A stretch of DNA of 64,000 nucleotides from UBA6049 sp965662345 (GCA_965662345.1 CBFIHE010000002.1:119558-183557), one strand, 5' to 3'. Numbered from the stretch's first letter, positions 43,147 to 53,024 are shown. Numbers and translations: made by a program. Notes: generated by a model not told the origin, from the letters alone.

Positions 43147-45942
43147 ATGGAGTACAACTTCAGAGAAACAGAAGCCAAATGGCAGGCCTACTGGGCTAAA
43201 AACAGCACTTTTAAAGCACAAGATGGTAGCTCAAAACCAAAGTACTATGTACTAGATATGTTTCCTTATCCTTCAGGAGCAGGTTTACATGTTGGGCACC
43301 CCTTGGGTTACATCGCATCAGATATCATAGCCAGGTACAAACGGTTAAAAGGCTTTAACGTTCTGCACCCAATGGGTTATGACTCCTTTGGATTGCCTGC
43401 AGAGCAGTACGCCATTCAAACTGGTCAACACCCTGCAATAACTACAGAAAAGAATATTGCTAGGTATAGAGAGCAGTTAGATAGGCTAGGCTTTTCCTTT
43501 GATTGGGACCGAGAAATACGCACCTCTGAACCAGAGTATTATCGCTGGACACAATGGATATTCTTACATCTTTTCAATGCATGGTATAGTCACGACTACA
43601 AAAAGGCAGAGCCGATATCTGAGCTGATTAACATATTTGAAATTGATGGAAACATTGGTATTGATGCAGCTTGTGATGACGATACACCAGATTTTAATGC
43701 TGAACAGTGGCGTGCCTTTACCGAACAGGAAAAAGAGCGAATACTCCTCAAATACCGTCTTGCCTATTTATCTGAAAGTATGGTGAACTGGTGCCCTACT
43801 CTTGGTACTGTGTTAGCTAATGATGAAGTGAAAGATGGGTTGAGTGAACGTGGAGGTCATCCTGTAGAACAGCGTAAGATGATGCAATGGAGTATGCGAA
43901 TTACTGCTTACGCAGAAAGATTGCTCTCTGGTCTTGATACTATAGATTGGTCTGATTCTCTAAAAGAAATACAGCGTAATTGGATTGGAAAGAGTAAGGG
44001 TGCTTCAATCTTCTTTAAACTAGAAGGGCTCAACGAGAGAATTGAAGTATTCACCACAAGACCTGATACCGTTTTTGGAGTGTCCTTTATGGTATTAGCA
44101 CCAGACCATCCGTTAGTAGATAAAATTACTACCGCTGAGTATCAAACTCAAGTTCATAATTACCAGTCTCTTGCTGCAAAGAAGAGTGAACGTGAACGAA
44201 TGGCCGAAACTAAAACGGTATCTGGGGCTTTTACAGGGTCTTATGCCATCCATCCTTTTACAGGTTCTGCTATTCCTGTTTGGATAGGAGATTATGTTCT
44301 ATCAGGATATGGTACTGGAGCTATTATGGCTGTTCCTAGCGGTGATCAAAGAGATTATGCTTTTGCTAAGCATTTCGCTTTACCTATCCCCAACGTTATA
44401 GAGGGAGCAGACCTAACTGATGGCGCCAATGAATCTAAAGATGGAGTGCTTTGCAATTCAGACTTCTTGAATGGCCTTACCGTTAAACAAGCAATCGCCA
44501 AAGCAATTGATGTTATTGAAGAAAAAAGCATTGGCGCTGCAGAAACAAACTACAAACTTAGAGATGCCGTATTTGGCAGACAAAGATACTGGGGAGAACC
44601 CATTCCTATTTACTATGTGAATGGTATTCCAAGACCAGTTAGAAAAGAACATCTACCACTTGAACTTCCAGAGGTTGATAAATATCTTCCTACTGAAGAT
44701 GGTGAACCACCGCTAGCTAGAGCCAACACTTGGAGTTATCACCCAGATAAAGGTGTTGTTCCAGAAGGCGAAGGATACCCCTTAGAAACAACCACAATGC
44801 CAGGATGGGCAGGCTCTAGTTGGTACTATCTGAGGTATATGGACCCTAAAAACAAGAATTTACCCGTTTCAAAAGAGTCTGCTTCTTATTGGGAAGGCGT
44901 AGATTTATACATGGGCGGTGCAGAACATGCCACAGGACACCTTCTGTATGTTAGGTTCTGGACTAAATTCTTAAAAGACATAGGCATTATTTCAATGGAA
45001 GAGCCTGCAAAAAGATTGATTAATCAGGGAATGATTCAAGGGCAATCCAAATTTGCATATCGCATTAACGGAACACAGGCCTTTGTTTCAAAAGAGTTGG
45101 CTGCACAACATGATACAACACCTATTCATGTGGACGTATCTATGGTTAATGAGAAGGATGAGTTAGACATGGAAGCTTTCAAGGCTTGGCGCAGTGATTT
45201 TGCAAATGCAGAGTTTATGCTGAAAGAGAGTGTGTACAAATGTGGTACTGAGGTGGAAAAAATGTCTAAGTCTAAATACAATGTTGTTAATCCAGATGTC
45301 CTATGCGAGTCGCACGGAGCAGATGCGCTAAGGCTTCATGAAATGTTCTTAGGCCCTGTTGAATTGCACAAGCCTTGGAACACCAAAGGGATTGATGGTG
45401 TAAGCAAGTTTTTGCGCAAGCTTTGGAAACTGTATCACAACACTAGCGGGGAGTTTGTAGTATCCGAAGAAAAGGCAAAAAAGGAAGAGCTAAAGAGCTT
45501 ACATAAGTGTATTAACAAAGTTGAGGAAGAATTCGACAAGTTCGTTTTCAACACCTCTGTAAGTCACTTTATGATCTGCGTTAACGAACTAACAGATCTT
45601 AAATGCAATAAACGTGAAGTTCTTGAACCGCTTGCAATTCTGGTTTCATGTCACGCACCTCATGTAGCAGAAGAGCTTTGGGAAAAGCTTGGTCATACGA
45701 ATGGTATAACCGCAGCTTCTTTTCCAACGTTCAACCCAGAATACCTAAAAGAAAATGACTTTGATTATCCAGTTTCCTTCAATGGAAAAGTTCGTTTTAA
45801 GTTAACATTACCTATAGACCTATCTAAAGAGGATGTGGAAAAGCAAGCGCTAGCAAATGAACAATCAGCGAAGTGGCTAAGAGAGAAATCACCCAAAAAA
45901 GTAATTGTTGTACCCCAGCGCATTATCAATATTGTGGTTTAA
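43147..45942 (+). CDS. leuS: Leucyl-tRNA synthetase
   Basis: Class I synthetase charging tRNA-Leu. About 931 residues from ATG 43147 (MEYNFRETEAKWQ). HIGH-type motif 'PYPSGAGLHVGHPLGYIASD' near residue 45, editing domain with 'FTTRPDTVFGVSFMVLAPDHPLV' and 'YGTGAIMAVPSGDQRDYAFA', then 'MPGWAGSSWYYLRYMDP' and the KMSKS motif 'VEKMSKSKYNVVNPD' near residue 705. An insert of about 50 residues after 'SHDYKKAEP' is common in Bacteroidota. Transcribed alone. Confidence 0.96.
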   Translation: MEYNFRETEAKWQAYWAKNSTFKAQDGSSKPKYYVLDMFPYPSGAGLHVGHPLGYIASDIIARYKRLKGFNVLHPMGYDSFGLPAEQYAIQTGQHPAITTEKNIARYREQLDRLGFSFDWDREIRTSEPEYYRWTQWIFLHLFNAWYSHDYKKAEPISELINIFEIDGNIGIDAACDDDTPDFNAEQWRAFTEQEKERILLKYRLAYLSESMVNWCPTLGTVLANDEVKDGLSERGGHPVEQRKMMQWSMRITAYAERLLSGLDTIDWSDSLKEIQRNWIGKSKGASIFFKLEGLNERIEVFTTRPDTVFGVSFMVLAPDHPLVDKITTAEYQTQVHNYQSLAAKKSERERMAETKTVSGAFTGSYAIHPFTGSAIPVWIGDYVLSGYGTGAIMAVPSGDQRDYAFAKHFALPIPNVIEGADLTDGANESKDGVLCNSDFLNGLTVKQAIAKAIDVIEEKSIGAAETNYKLRDAVFGRQRYWGEPIPIYYVNGIPRPVRKEHLPLELPEVDKYLPTEDGEPPLARANTWSYHPDKGVVPEGEGYPLETTTMPGWAGSSWYYLRYMDPKNKNLPVSKESASYWEGVDLYMGGAEHATGHLLYVRFWTKFLKDIGIISMEEPAKRLINQGMIQGQSKFAYRINGTQAFVSKELAAQHDTTPIHVDVSMVNEKDELDMEAFKAWRSDFANAEFMLKESVYKCGTEVEKMSKSKYNVVNPDVLCESHGADALRLHEMFLGPVELHKPWNTKGIDGVSKFLRKLWKLYHNTSGEFVVSEEKAKKEELKSLHKCINKVEEEFDKFVFNTSVSHFMICVNELTDLKCNKREVLEPLAILVSCHAPHVAEELWEKLGHTNGITAASFPTFNPEYLKENDFDYPVSFNGKVRFKLTLPIDLSKEDVEKQALANEQSAKWLREKSPKKVIVVPQRIINIVV

Positions 45943-46056
45943 TTTAATGTTATTTGGTACCCTTTTTTGAAAAAAAGTGATTCATCTATTAAACGCGGCA
46001 AAGTTTTGCTTTATATTAGTAGCATGATCAATCTATTCTAAAACATCCTTTAAGCT

Positions 46057-46209
46057 ATGAACAAGAAATCTACAAAAGCGGATGTTAAACGCGAACTAAA
46101 AACCACTATCAAGAAGAATATTGCCAGAGCTTGGTACAAGCTAGACCAGCAATCGTATGAGCATTGGCTAGAAGGTAGAAAGTTTGCAGGCAGTAAGTTT
46201 CAGTATTAA
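46057..46209 (+). CDS. Putative 50-residue basic small protein
   Basis: A 51-codon frame beginning MNKKSTKADVKRELKTTIKK and ending GSKFQY. It is strongly basic in its first half and carries two Trp in the second (IARAWYKLDQQ, YEHWLEG). It sits alone between leuS and a strong terminator (46231-46266) that begins 22 bases after its stop, which supports a real transcript. Function unknown; the charge suggests nucleic-acid or ribosome binding (inference). Confidence 0.6.
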   Translation: MNKKSTKADVKRELKTTIKKNIARAWYKLDQQSYEHWLEGRKFAGSKFQY

Positions 46210-46230
46210 TACTAAAGACTTAAATTCATT

Positions 46231-46266
46231 AAAAAGCCGCAACAATTAATTGTTGTGGCTTTTTTT
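46231..46266. terminator. Bidirectional intrinsic terminator
   Basis: AAGCCGCAACAA pairs with TTGTTGTGGCTT (one G·T wobble) around a TTAA loop, with five A before and seven T after. It serves the small protein gene (plus) and the Spy-like gene (minus). Confidence 0.85.
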
Positions 46267-46267
46267 A

Positions 46268-46657
46268 TTAGTGAGCTTCTGCGCCTGCTCTTGACTTCTG
46301 CATTCGCTTTTCACGCTCCTTGTGCATTTCACGATACTTTTCAAATTGCTCTGGTGTGAGAATAGCTTGCATCTTCACCATGTGATTATCTTTTGCCGCT
46401 TGCTTTTCCTTTTTTCCAGCTTTCTTCTCTGGATACTTTTCTCTGAGTTCTTTTCGCCTTTCGTGACTAGCCTTCATTACCTCCTTTACCTCAACCTCCT
46501 GCTCAGGAGTAAGCTCCAATTCCGTCCGTAGCTTCTCAAATCTTTGCTCTTTGGTGAGCTTATCGTGTCCATTTCGGTTTTCTCTAACTTGTTCTTGGGC
46601 GAACATAACTGTGGTTGAAAAAACAAGCACAGCTGCCATTATTAACTTCTTCATCAT
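46268..46657 (-). CDS. Spy/CpxP-like periplasmic protein
   Basis: 129 residues. Signal peptide MMKKLIMAAVLVFSTTVMFA then QEQ. The mature chain is highly charged and carries two LTxxQ motifs ('LELTPEQEVEVKEVM' and 'ILTPEQFEKYREM'), the hallmark of the Spy/CpxP chaperone family. The family protects periplasmic proteins under envelope stress; the exact job here is unknown. It lies between two terminators and so is monocistronic. Confidence 0.82.
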   Translation of the reverse strand: MMKKLIMAAVLVFSTTVMFAQEQVRENRNGHDKLTKEQRFEKLRTELELTPEQEVEVKEVMKASHERRKELREKYPEKKAGKKEKQAAKDNHMVKMQAILTPEQFEKYREMHKEREKRMQKSRAGAEAH

Positions 46658-46682
46658 TTATTGTTTAGTGGTTTTGATGCAT

Positions 46683-46717
46683 AAAAAAAGGGAAGGTTTA
46701 AACCACCTTCCCTTTTT
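46683..46717. terminator. Terminator of the sucA-sucB operon
   Basis: AAAAAGGGAAGGT pairs with ACCTTCCCTTTTT. On the minus strand the stem is followed by seven T and ATGC. It lies 20 bases past the sucB stop. Confidence 0.85.
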
Positions 46718-46737
46718 GTCTTACTGTTCAATGACTT

Positions 46738-47976
46738 TTACAATCCTAAAAGCACTTCTGCTGGCTCTTTACCACCGAAAATCAACTTGGTAGGATCTTC
46801 TATCATTTCCTTAATCTTATACAAAAAGCTCACGGATTCTTTCCCGTCAATAATTCTGTGATCATAAGATAAGGCCAAATACATCACTGGTCTAATCTCT
46901 ACTTTTCCATCTACGGCAATTGGTCTTTCCACAATATTATGCATTCCCAAAATTGCACTCTGAGGAGGATTAATGATAGGGGTGCTGAGCATAGAGCCAA
47001 AAACACCACCGTTCGTAATAGTAAATGTTCCTCCTGTCATTTCATCAATGGTAATCTTACCGTCACGTGCCTTAATAGCTAATCGCTTAATCTCCTTTTC
47101 AATTTCAGCTAAGGTCATTTGTTCAGCATTTCTCACAACAGGTACCATCAACCCTTTAGGTGAAGAAACGGCTATACCCACATCAGCGTAATCATGGTAA
47201 ATTATTTCCTTGCCATCAATCATACCGTTTACGGCAGGATATAGATTTAATGCTTCAGTTACGGCTTTCGTGAAGAAAGACATAAAGCCTAAATTAACCT
47301 CATGGGTTTCTTTAAATACACCCTTGTATTTGGATCTTAAGTCCATCACAGGCTTCATATCTACCTCATTAAAGGTAGTTAGCATTGCTGTTTCACTTTT
47401 TACGCTTACCAAACGTTCAGCAACTTTCCTACGTAGCGTAGACATTTTTTCTCTACGAGTTTCTCTTGAGCCTCCCCATCCAATCATGGTTTCAGCGCTC
47501 ATTCCTCCTGAAAGATATGCCTCCACATCACTTTTGGTAATTCTACCACCTGAACCTGAACCCGACACCTTGCCAGCTTGAATCTTATTCTGATTCATCA
47601 TCTCTTTCGCAAGAGGAGTAGCCTTGGCATCACGATTCATATCTGCAGCAGGCTTCTCTTCAGTTTTAGCTGGTGCAGGAGATTCTTTAGGGCTATGGTC
47701 TTCTTTAGCATCTTCTGCCTTAGGTTTCGCCTCTCCTTTTACGCTCGTATCAATACGAACTACCACTTGGCCAACTTCTACGGTTTCACCTTCCTCTACC
47801 AAAATTTCAATTTGGCCAGATTCTTCAGCTGGTAATTCCAAGGTAGCCTTGTCTGAGTCGATTTCAGCAATAGGCTGATCTCTCTCCACGTAATCACCTG
47901 TTTCTACAAGCCATTCCGCAATTTCAACTTCTGTGATAGATTCTCCCGGGCTAGGGATTTTCATGTCTAATATCAT
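46738..47976 (-). CDS. sucB: 2-oxoglutarate dehydrogenase E2, dihydrolipoyl succinyltransferase
   Basis: Core of the 2-oxoglutarate dehydrogenase complex of the TCA cycle. 412 residues. Lipoyl domain 1-75 with the lipoyl Lys in 'AEIDSDKATLELPAE'; an Ala/Pro/Lys linker; a peripheral subunit-binding domain ('ATPLAKEMMNQNKIQAGKVSGSG', about 118-150); catalytic domain with 'TFNEVDMKPVMDLRSKYK', 'GGTFTITNGGVFGS' and the active-site 'SYDHRIIDGKE'. It follows sucA by 12 bases, in operon with it. Confidence 0.95.
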   Translation of the reverse strand: MILDMKIPSPGESITEVEIAEWLVETGDYVERDQPIAEIDSDKATLELPAEESGQIEILVEEGETVEVGQVVVRIDTSVKGEAKPKAEDAKEDHSPKESPAPAKTEEKPAADMNRDAKATPLAKEMMNQNKIQAGKVSGSGSGGRITKSDVEAYLSGGMSAETMIGWGGSRETRREKMSTLRRKVAERLVSVKSETAMLTTFNEVDMKPVMDLRSKYKGVFKETHEVNLGFMSFFTKAVTEALNLYPAVNGMIDGKEIIYHDYADVGIAVSSPKGLMVPVVRNAEQMTLAEIEKEIKRLAIKARDGKITIDEMTGGTFTITNGGVFGSMLSTPIINPPQSAILGMHNIVERPIAVDGKVEIRPVMYLALSYDHRIIDGKESVSFLYKIKEMIEDPTKLIFGGKEPAEVLLGL

Positions 47977-47988
47977 TGTGCAGGATAT

Positions 47989-50694
47989 TTATGCAATGTC
48001 AAATGCCTTTCTTAAAATAGCCTCTTGTCTTTTACTAAAGACTTCGGCAGAGCCAGATGCTGGGCTAGCACTCTCATCTCTGGAAATATACTTCAAGTTT
48101 CTGTCGTAAACGCGAAGAAGATGGGTAAGAGCTCCCATATTTTCAGGCTCTTCTTGTGCCCAAACTACCTCAGCATTAGGGTAATTAGACAACACTTTTT
48201 CTAATTGTTTCTGTGGGAACGGATATAGCTGTTCTACACGAACCAAAGCAACATCGTCTCGCTTTAACTCCGCTCTTCTAGCTTCCAAATCATAGTACAA
48301 TTTACCAGAAACCAAAATCACGCGCTTCACATTCTCTCCAGCATTTGCATCATCAATAACATAACGGAAAGTTCCGTTTGCTAAATCAGCAACAGAAGAA
48401 ACACACTTAGGGTGGCGCAGCAACGATTTTGGGGTAAATACAATTAGCGGCTTACGAAAATCTCTTTTCATTTGCCTGCGTAGTACATGGAAAAAGTTTG
48501 CAGGGGTTGAACAGTTAACCACTTGCATATTTCCCTCAGCACATAACTGCAAGAATCTTTCAAGACGAGCACTTGAGTGCTCAGCCCCTTGACCCTCGTA
48601 ACCATGCGGAAGCAACATCACTAGTCCATTCTGGTTGGTCCATTTATCTTCAGCAGCGCTCAAAAATTGGTCAATAATGATTTGTGAGCCATTGAAGAAG
48701 TCTCCAAATTGGGCTTCCCAAATCACCAATGATTTTGGAGATGTAAGCGCATATCCATATTCAAAACCCAATACTCCATATTCACTTAATAGGGAGTTAT
48801 ATATATCAAACCTTGGCTGATTATTTGCCAAGTTCTGAAGTGGCATATAGCGTTCTTCAGAATCTTCAATAGTCAACACTGCATGTCGATGTGAGAATGT
48901 TCCACGCTCTACATCTTGACCCGAAATACGAACAGGATGACCTTCTTGAAGAAGAGTAGCATAAGCTAATAACTCTCCCATTGCCCAATCTAAACGGTTT
49001 TCATCAACCATTTTATCTCTATCAGCAAACAAGCGAAGAATCTTTTTAAAGAATTTCTTGTCTTCTGGAAGAGCATTAATTTGCTTGGCTAATGAAGTAA
49101 GCTTCTTCTCATTGTAACCTGTCTTAGCATCTGCTGTAAGGGCTTCAAAATCTGTACGCTCGAATCCCTCCCAAGTTTCGCTAAGGAAATCTGTGATATG
49201 GGCTTTTTCAATTGACTTCGAATCATCTAGCTTAGTTTGAAGCAAACTCTTGAAGTCATTCTCCAAATTCTTCAGATCATCTTTGCTAACAACACCTTCA
49301 TTTACAAGATGCTCTACATAAATGTTACGCGGGTTAGGGTGCTTAGATATGGTCTTATACAATAAAGGTTGTGTGAATCTTGGTTCATCTCCTTCGTTAT
49401 GCCCATACTTTCTGTAGCAAAGCAAATCGATATAAACGTCTCGATTAAACTTCTGACGAAACTCTAGGGCAATTTTCATTGTATGCACCAAAGCTTCAAC
49501 ATCATCTCCATTCACATGAAATACTGGAGACAACGTTATCTTAGCTATATCAGTACAATAAGTACTTGACCTTCCGTCAATATAATTGGTTGTAAAACCA
49601 ATTTGATTATTAATTACAATGTGAATCGTTCCTCCTGTACGATACCCTTTTAGCTGACTCATTTGTGCAGTTTCATAAACTACACCCTGTGCTGCAATGG
49701 CAGCATCACCATGAATCAAAATGGGCAGGATAGAAGACTCTTTTTCTAGGTAGTTATCAACCTTAGCTCTACTAATACCTTCAACTACAGGGGCTACAGC
49801 CTCTAGGTGAGAAGGATTAGGAGAAAGCGTAAGGTGTACTTCTTTATTGTGCTCTGTTTTTACTGTAGCAGATGAACCTAAGTGATACTTAACATCTCCA
49901 TCAAAATCATCTTCTTCATATTCCTTACTCTGAAATTCTGAGAAGATTTGATCATAAGTCTTATTAAAAATATTGGCTAGTACGTTAAGTCTACCGCGGT
50001 GGGCCATTCCCATTACCACTTCCTTAACTCCCATTTCAGCACCATACTCAATTAGCGCATCTAAGGCTGGAATTAGAGACTCTCCACCTTCTAACGAGAA
50101 CCTCTTCTGACCTACAAATTTTGTATGGAGAAAGCTCTCAAATACTACGGCCTCATTCAGCTTCTTTAAGATTTGAAATTTACTCTCCTTAGAAAAAGAG
50201 GGCGTATTCTTGTTTTCTTCAATCCGCTTAATCAACCATTCTAGCTGAGAGGGCTTACGGTTGTAAACGTACTCAACACCAATGCTACTACAGTAGGTTT
50301 GATTGAGGTGAGCTACAATATCTTTGAGCGTAGACGGGCCAATGCCTAATTCATTTCCAGCTTGAAAAACGGTATCTAGGTCCGACTCTGCTAACCCAAA
50401 GTGCTCTAGAGAAATTGTATTCAGGTATTGCCTTCTTACTCTTACGGGATTGGTCTTGGTGAAGAGATGACCACGCGTTCTGTAACCAGCAATGAGTTCT
50501 TGAACTTTAAACTCTTTTTCAAAATTCTCTGGAATGGCAACACCTTCTTGGTCGTAAGAAGTCTTTGAAAACTCAAAGCCCTCAAAGAATTTTTTCCAGC
50601 CAAAGTCTACGGAATCCGGGTCTTTTTGATACTGTTTGTAAAGGTCTTCAATTGCGTTAACGTCTCCGTTACCTAGGTATGAATATTTATCCAT
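47989..50694 (-). CDS. sucA: 2-oxoglutarate dehydrogenase E1 component
   Basis: Thiamine diphosphate-dependent decarboxylase of the complex. 901 residues. The N-terminal 'YLGNGDVNAIEDLYKQYQKDPDSVD' is the family segment; 'FSLEGGESLIPALDALIEYGAEMGVKEVVMGMAHRGRLNVLAN' and 'ILIHGDAAIAAQGVVYETAQMS' mark the cofactor region; 'YGHNEGDEPRFTQPLLY' and 'LPHGYEGQGAEHSSARLERFLQLC' follow. It heads the sucAB operon; the E3 gene is not here. Confidence 0.96.
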   Translation of the reverse strand: MDKYSYLGNGDVNAIEDLYKQYQKDPDSVDFGWKKFFEGFEFSKTSYDQEGVAIPENFEKEFKVQELIAGYRTRGHLFTKTNPVRVRRQYLNTISLEHFGLAESDLDTVFQAGNELGIGPSTLKDIVAHLNQTYCSSIGVEYVYNRKPSQLEWLIKRIEENKNTPSFSKESKFQILKKLNEAVVFESFLHTKFVGQKRFSLEGGESLIPALDALIEYGAEMGVKEVVMGMAHRGRLNVLANIFNKTYDQIFSEFQSKEYEEDDFDGDVKYHLGSSATVKTEHNKEVHLTLSPNPSHLEAVAPVVEGISRAKVDNYLEKESSILPILIHGDAAIAAQGVVYETAQMSQLKGYRTGGTIHIVINNQIGFTTNYIDGRSSTYCTDIAKITLSPVFHVNGDDVEALVHTMKIALEFRQKFNRDVYIDLLCYRKYGHNEGDEPRFTQPLLYKTISKHPNPRNIYVEHLVNEGVVSKDDLKNLENDFKSLLQTKLDDSKSIEKAHITDFLSETWEGFERTDFEALTADAKTGYNEKKLTSLAKQINALPEDKKFFKKILRLFADRDKMVDENRLDWAMGELLAYATLLQEGHPVRISGQDVERGTFSHRHAVLTIEDSEERYMPLQNLANNQPRFDIYNSLLSEYGVLGFEYGYALTSPKSLVIWEAQFGDFFNGSQIIIDQFLSAAEDKWTNQNGLVMLLPHGYEGQGAEHSSARLERFLQLCAEGNMQVVNCSTPANFFHVLRRQMKRDFRKPLIVFTPKSLLRHPKCVSSVADLANGTFRYVIDDANAGENVKRVILVSGKLYYDLEARRAELKRDDVALVRVEQLYPFPQKQLEKVLSNYPNAEVVWAQEEPENMGALTHLLRVYDRNLKYISRDESASPASGSAEVFSKRQEAILRKAFDIA

Positions 50695-50719
50695 TCTTGC
50701 GTTGTGCTGTGAAAGATCA

Positions 50720-50727
50720 CAAAACTA
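50720..50727 (-). promoter_or_regulatory. Putative -7 box of sucAB
   Basis: Minus strand TAGTTTTG, matching TAnnTTTG, 25 bases upstream of ATG 50694. No certain -33 element. Confidence 0.5.
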
Positions 50728-50794
50728 TAATATTAAAGTTGTCAGCTTGTGCTAAACTACCGTTTTTCAACTGTTCCGCGTCTATTTCTGGGCT

Positions 50795-51148
50795 CTAATT
50801 AGACCACATTCTTCTACTCAATACTTTTTGATATTCTCGTTGAGCAATTAGTTTCACCAATAAAACATCTGAATCTTGCTTAGAGTTCATTAAGGCCCTA
50901 TTTACAGCGGATTCTGGTATATCAATTCTATACAATAGTGCTGCCAGACCAGAAACATCGTTGCTGATCATGTCAGACATAACACCTCTTATCTCTTCAA
51001 GAAATGCATTGTGATCTTGAGGATTTGCAATTAATTGAAAGCCTTGCAAAGCAAAATCTTTGTTGATTTGTTCCATTACTGCAAGTAAGTCATCAGCAGA
51101 GTTTAGTGACTTGATTATGCTCTGTGGTAAATTCAAGGTATTGTCCAT
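50795..51148 (-). CDS. Uncharacterised conserved protein
   Basis: 117 residues from ATG 51148 (MDNTLNLPQSIIKSL); the longer frame to 51169 overlaps the divergent gene. The chain is helical and soluble ('LLAVMEQINKDFALQGFQL', 'IRGVMSDMISNDVSGLAALLYRIDIPESAVNRAL', 'LIAQREYQKVLSRRMW'). I do not recognise the family. It starts 19 bases from the divergent epimerase gene. The upstream bases read TACTTTTA-CGGT-ATG, a near -7 box 4 bases from the start. Confidence 0.6.
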   Translation of the reverse strand: MDNTLNLPQSIIKSLNSADDLLAVMEQINKDFALQGFQLIANPQDHNAFLEEIRGVMSDMISNDVSGLAALLYRIDIPESAVNRALMNSKQDSDVLLVKLIAQREYQKVLSRRMWSN

Positions 51149-51167
51149 ACCGTAAAAGTAGTATATC

Positions 51168-52055
51168 ATGAACGTATTGGTTACAGGAGGTTCTGGGTTA
51201 GTAGGTAAATATTTATCTAGGCTGTTAATTGAAGAAGGTCATTCTGTTTCTTGGCTTTCTCGAAGTCCAGGTAAGGAAGGTAGTATCACCCGATATGCGT
51301 GGGATATTGAAGGCGGAACAATAGAAAGAGAAGCATTGATAAACGCGGATGCCATTATACACTTGGCGGGTGCAGGAGTAGCAGATAAACGATGGACAGC
51401 TAATCGCAAAAAGGAAATTTTAGAAAGCAGAACTAAAAGTACTCGTTTGCTTTACAAGGAATTAAAGGCGGTTAATAAGAGTACCATTCCATTTGTTAGT
51501 GCCAGTGCAATAGGATATTACGGATTTTCTACCTCTGATGTGATTCTCACTGAAAAAAGTGGTGCTGGAACAGACTTCTTAGCACAGGTTACCAAATCCT
51601 GGGAAGAGGAAGTGTCTCTGATTCAGGAACTTGGACACACGGTTAGTAAAATTAGAATTGGCATAGTTCTCTCAACCGATGGAGGTGCCCTGAAAGAAAT
51701 GACTGCACCTCCTTTAGTTGCACCTTTAGGAACTGGAAAACAATGGATGCCGTGGATACATATGCATGACTTATGTGCGGTATTCTTGCATGCATTAGAA
51801 AACAACCTCAGCGGCTCTTTCAATGCCGTTTCTCCACAGCCAGAACGCCACTCTAGCTTTATGAAAGCAATTGCGAAGGCAGCAAAAAAGCCCTATTTAC
51901 CTATACCAGCTCCAGCTTTTATTTTGAAAATTGTTTTAGGAGAAATGGCAGATATGTTAGTGAATGGCACCCGTATTAGTGCGCAGAAAATTATTGAATC
52001 TGGGTTCTCATTTAAATATCCAAAATTGAAAGATGCGCTAGACGAACTTTACTAG
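51168..52055 (+). CDS. TIGR01777-family NAD(P)-dependent epimerase
   Basis: 295-residue extended SDR of the YfcH/SDR39U1 group. Cofactor motif 'VTGGSGLVGKYLSRLLIEEGH' at the N-terminus, 'IIHLAGAGVADKRWTANRKKEI' and 'SASAIGYYG' mid-chain, then 'WIHMHDLCAVFLHALEN' and 'FNAVSPQP'; a DUF1731-like tail closes the protein ('ILKIVLGEMADMLVNGTRISAQKI'). Substrate unknown. Its TAG shares CTAG with the stop of the convergent polyprenyl synthase. Confidence 0.88.
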   Translation: MNVLVTGGSGLVGKYLSRLLIEEGHSVSWLSRSPGKEGSITRYAWDIEGGTIEREALINADAIIHLAGAGVADKRWTANRKKEILESRTKSTRLLYKELKAVNKSTIPFVSASAIGYYGFSTSDVILTEKSGAGTDFLAQVTKSWEEEVSLIQELGHTVSKIRIGIVLSTDGGALKEMTAPPLVAPLGTGKQWMPWIHMHDLCAVFLHALENNLSGSFNAVSPQPERHSSFMKAIAKAAKKPYLPIPAPAFILKIVLGEMADMLVNGTRISAQKIIESGFSFKYPKLKDALDELY

Positions 52056-53020
52056 TAATCGCGATGCATCAACCAATCGGCAAAGCCTGTGAACCCTTGC
52101 TTTTTATCTTCTGCCATAGAGGTGTTTCCTAATGCATGCATGGCTTGATTGTAGTAATCATTCATTACGGTAGAGGCATGCTCTTTGGCGCCAAGTTTGG
52201 TGAATAACTGTGTAACCGCTTTTACTTTCCCTTCTGGATTACCATTCTGAGCCAACCACGTATTGAGTTCGGTTGTATCATCACCCTGTGCATTTTCAAT
52301 TACATGTAACATCAACAACGTTTTCTTATTGGCTAGAATATCACCACCTACTTGCTTTCCAAACTTCTCTGGATCTCCGTATACATCCAATAAATCATCT
52401 TTGATTTGAAAAGCGATACCCAACTTCACCCCAAAATCATAAAGGTATTTTCGGTCTGCACTAGGTGCTTCTGATACAATTGCACCTAATTCTAAAGCAG
52501 CTCCCAAAAGCACAGAGGTCTTTAGCCTAATCATATTCAAGTAGTCCTCTTGGGTAATATTCTGGCCTGTCTCAAAGTTCACATCAAATTGTTGACCTTC
52601 ACAGACCTCTAAGGCTACTTTGTTAAACACCTTAAATAACTCAGCGGCTTTACCTTCTTGTTTACGAATAAGTAAATCATAGGCTTGAATCATCATAGCA
52701 TCTCCTGAGAGAATAGCTCTATTCAAATCCCATTTTTCATGTACGGTTTCCTTTCCTCTTCGCAGAGGGGCATTGTCCATAATATCATCATGAATCAAGG
52801 TGAAATTGTGAAAGACTTCTACAGCCAACGCTTGATTTAAAGCTGCATCTGCATTTCCATATGCATCTGCCGCTAAAAGCGTTAGAATAGGTCTCAATCG
52901 CTTCCCACCCAGCTTCAGAATATAGCCTATAGGCTCATAAAGCTCATTTGGCTCTTTGTTACGAGATACTTCTGGCAGTTGCTCTTCAAGCAGTTTACGG
53001 TACGGTGTTAAATCTAGCAT
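52052..53020 (-). CDS. Polyprenyl diphosphate synthase (short-chain, FPP/GGPP type)
   Basis: Chain elongation of isoprenoid diphosphates. 322 residues. IPP-binding 'LGGKRLRPILTLL', first Asp-rich motif 'FTLIHDDIMDNAPLRRGKETVHEKW', second 'GIAFQIKDDLLDVYGDPEKFGKQVGGDI'. The shape resembles bacterial GGPP/FPP synthases rather than the long-chain type at 37097, so the two probably supply precursor and quinone chain respectively (inference). It lies 4 bases after rfbA. Confidence 0.87.
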   Translation of the reverse strand: MLDLTPYRKLLEEQLPEVSRNKEPNELYEPIGYILKLGGKRLRPILTLLAADAYGNADAALNQALAVEVFHNFTLIHDDIMDNAPLRRGKETVHEKWDLNRAILSGDAMMIQAYDLLIRKQEGKAAELFKVFNKVALEVCEGQQFDVNFETGQNITQEDYLNMIRLKTSVLLGAALELGAIVSEAPSADRKYLYDFGVKLGIAFQIKDDLLDVYGDPEKFGKQVGGDILANKKTLLMLHVIENAQGDDTTELNTWLAQNGNPEGKVKAVTQLFTKLGAKEHASTVMNDYYNQAMHALGNTSMAEDKKQGFTGFADWLMHRDY

Positions 53021-53024
53021 ATTT

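Noticed and set aside
45961..46030. Promoter for the 50-residue gene
   Set aside because: TTG and AAGTTTTG are present but about 31 bases apart, well outside the normal 17-23 spacing, so I do not call it.
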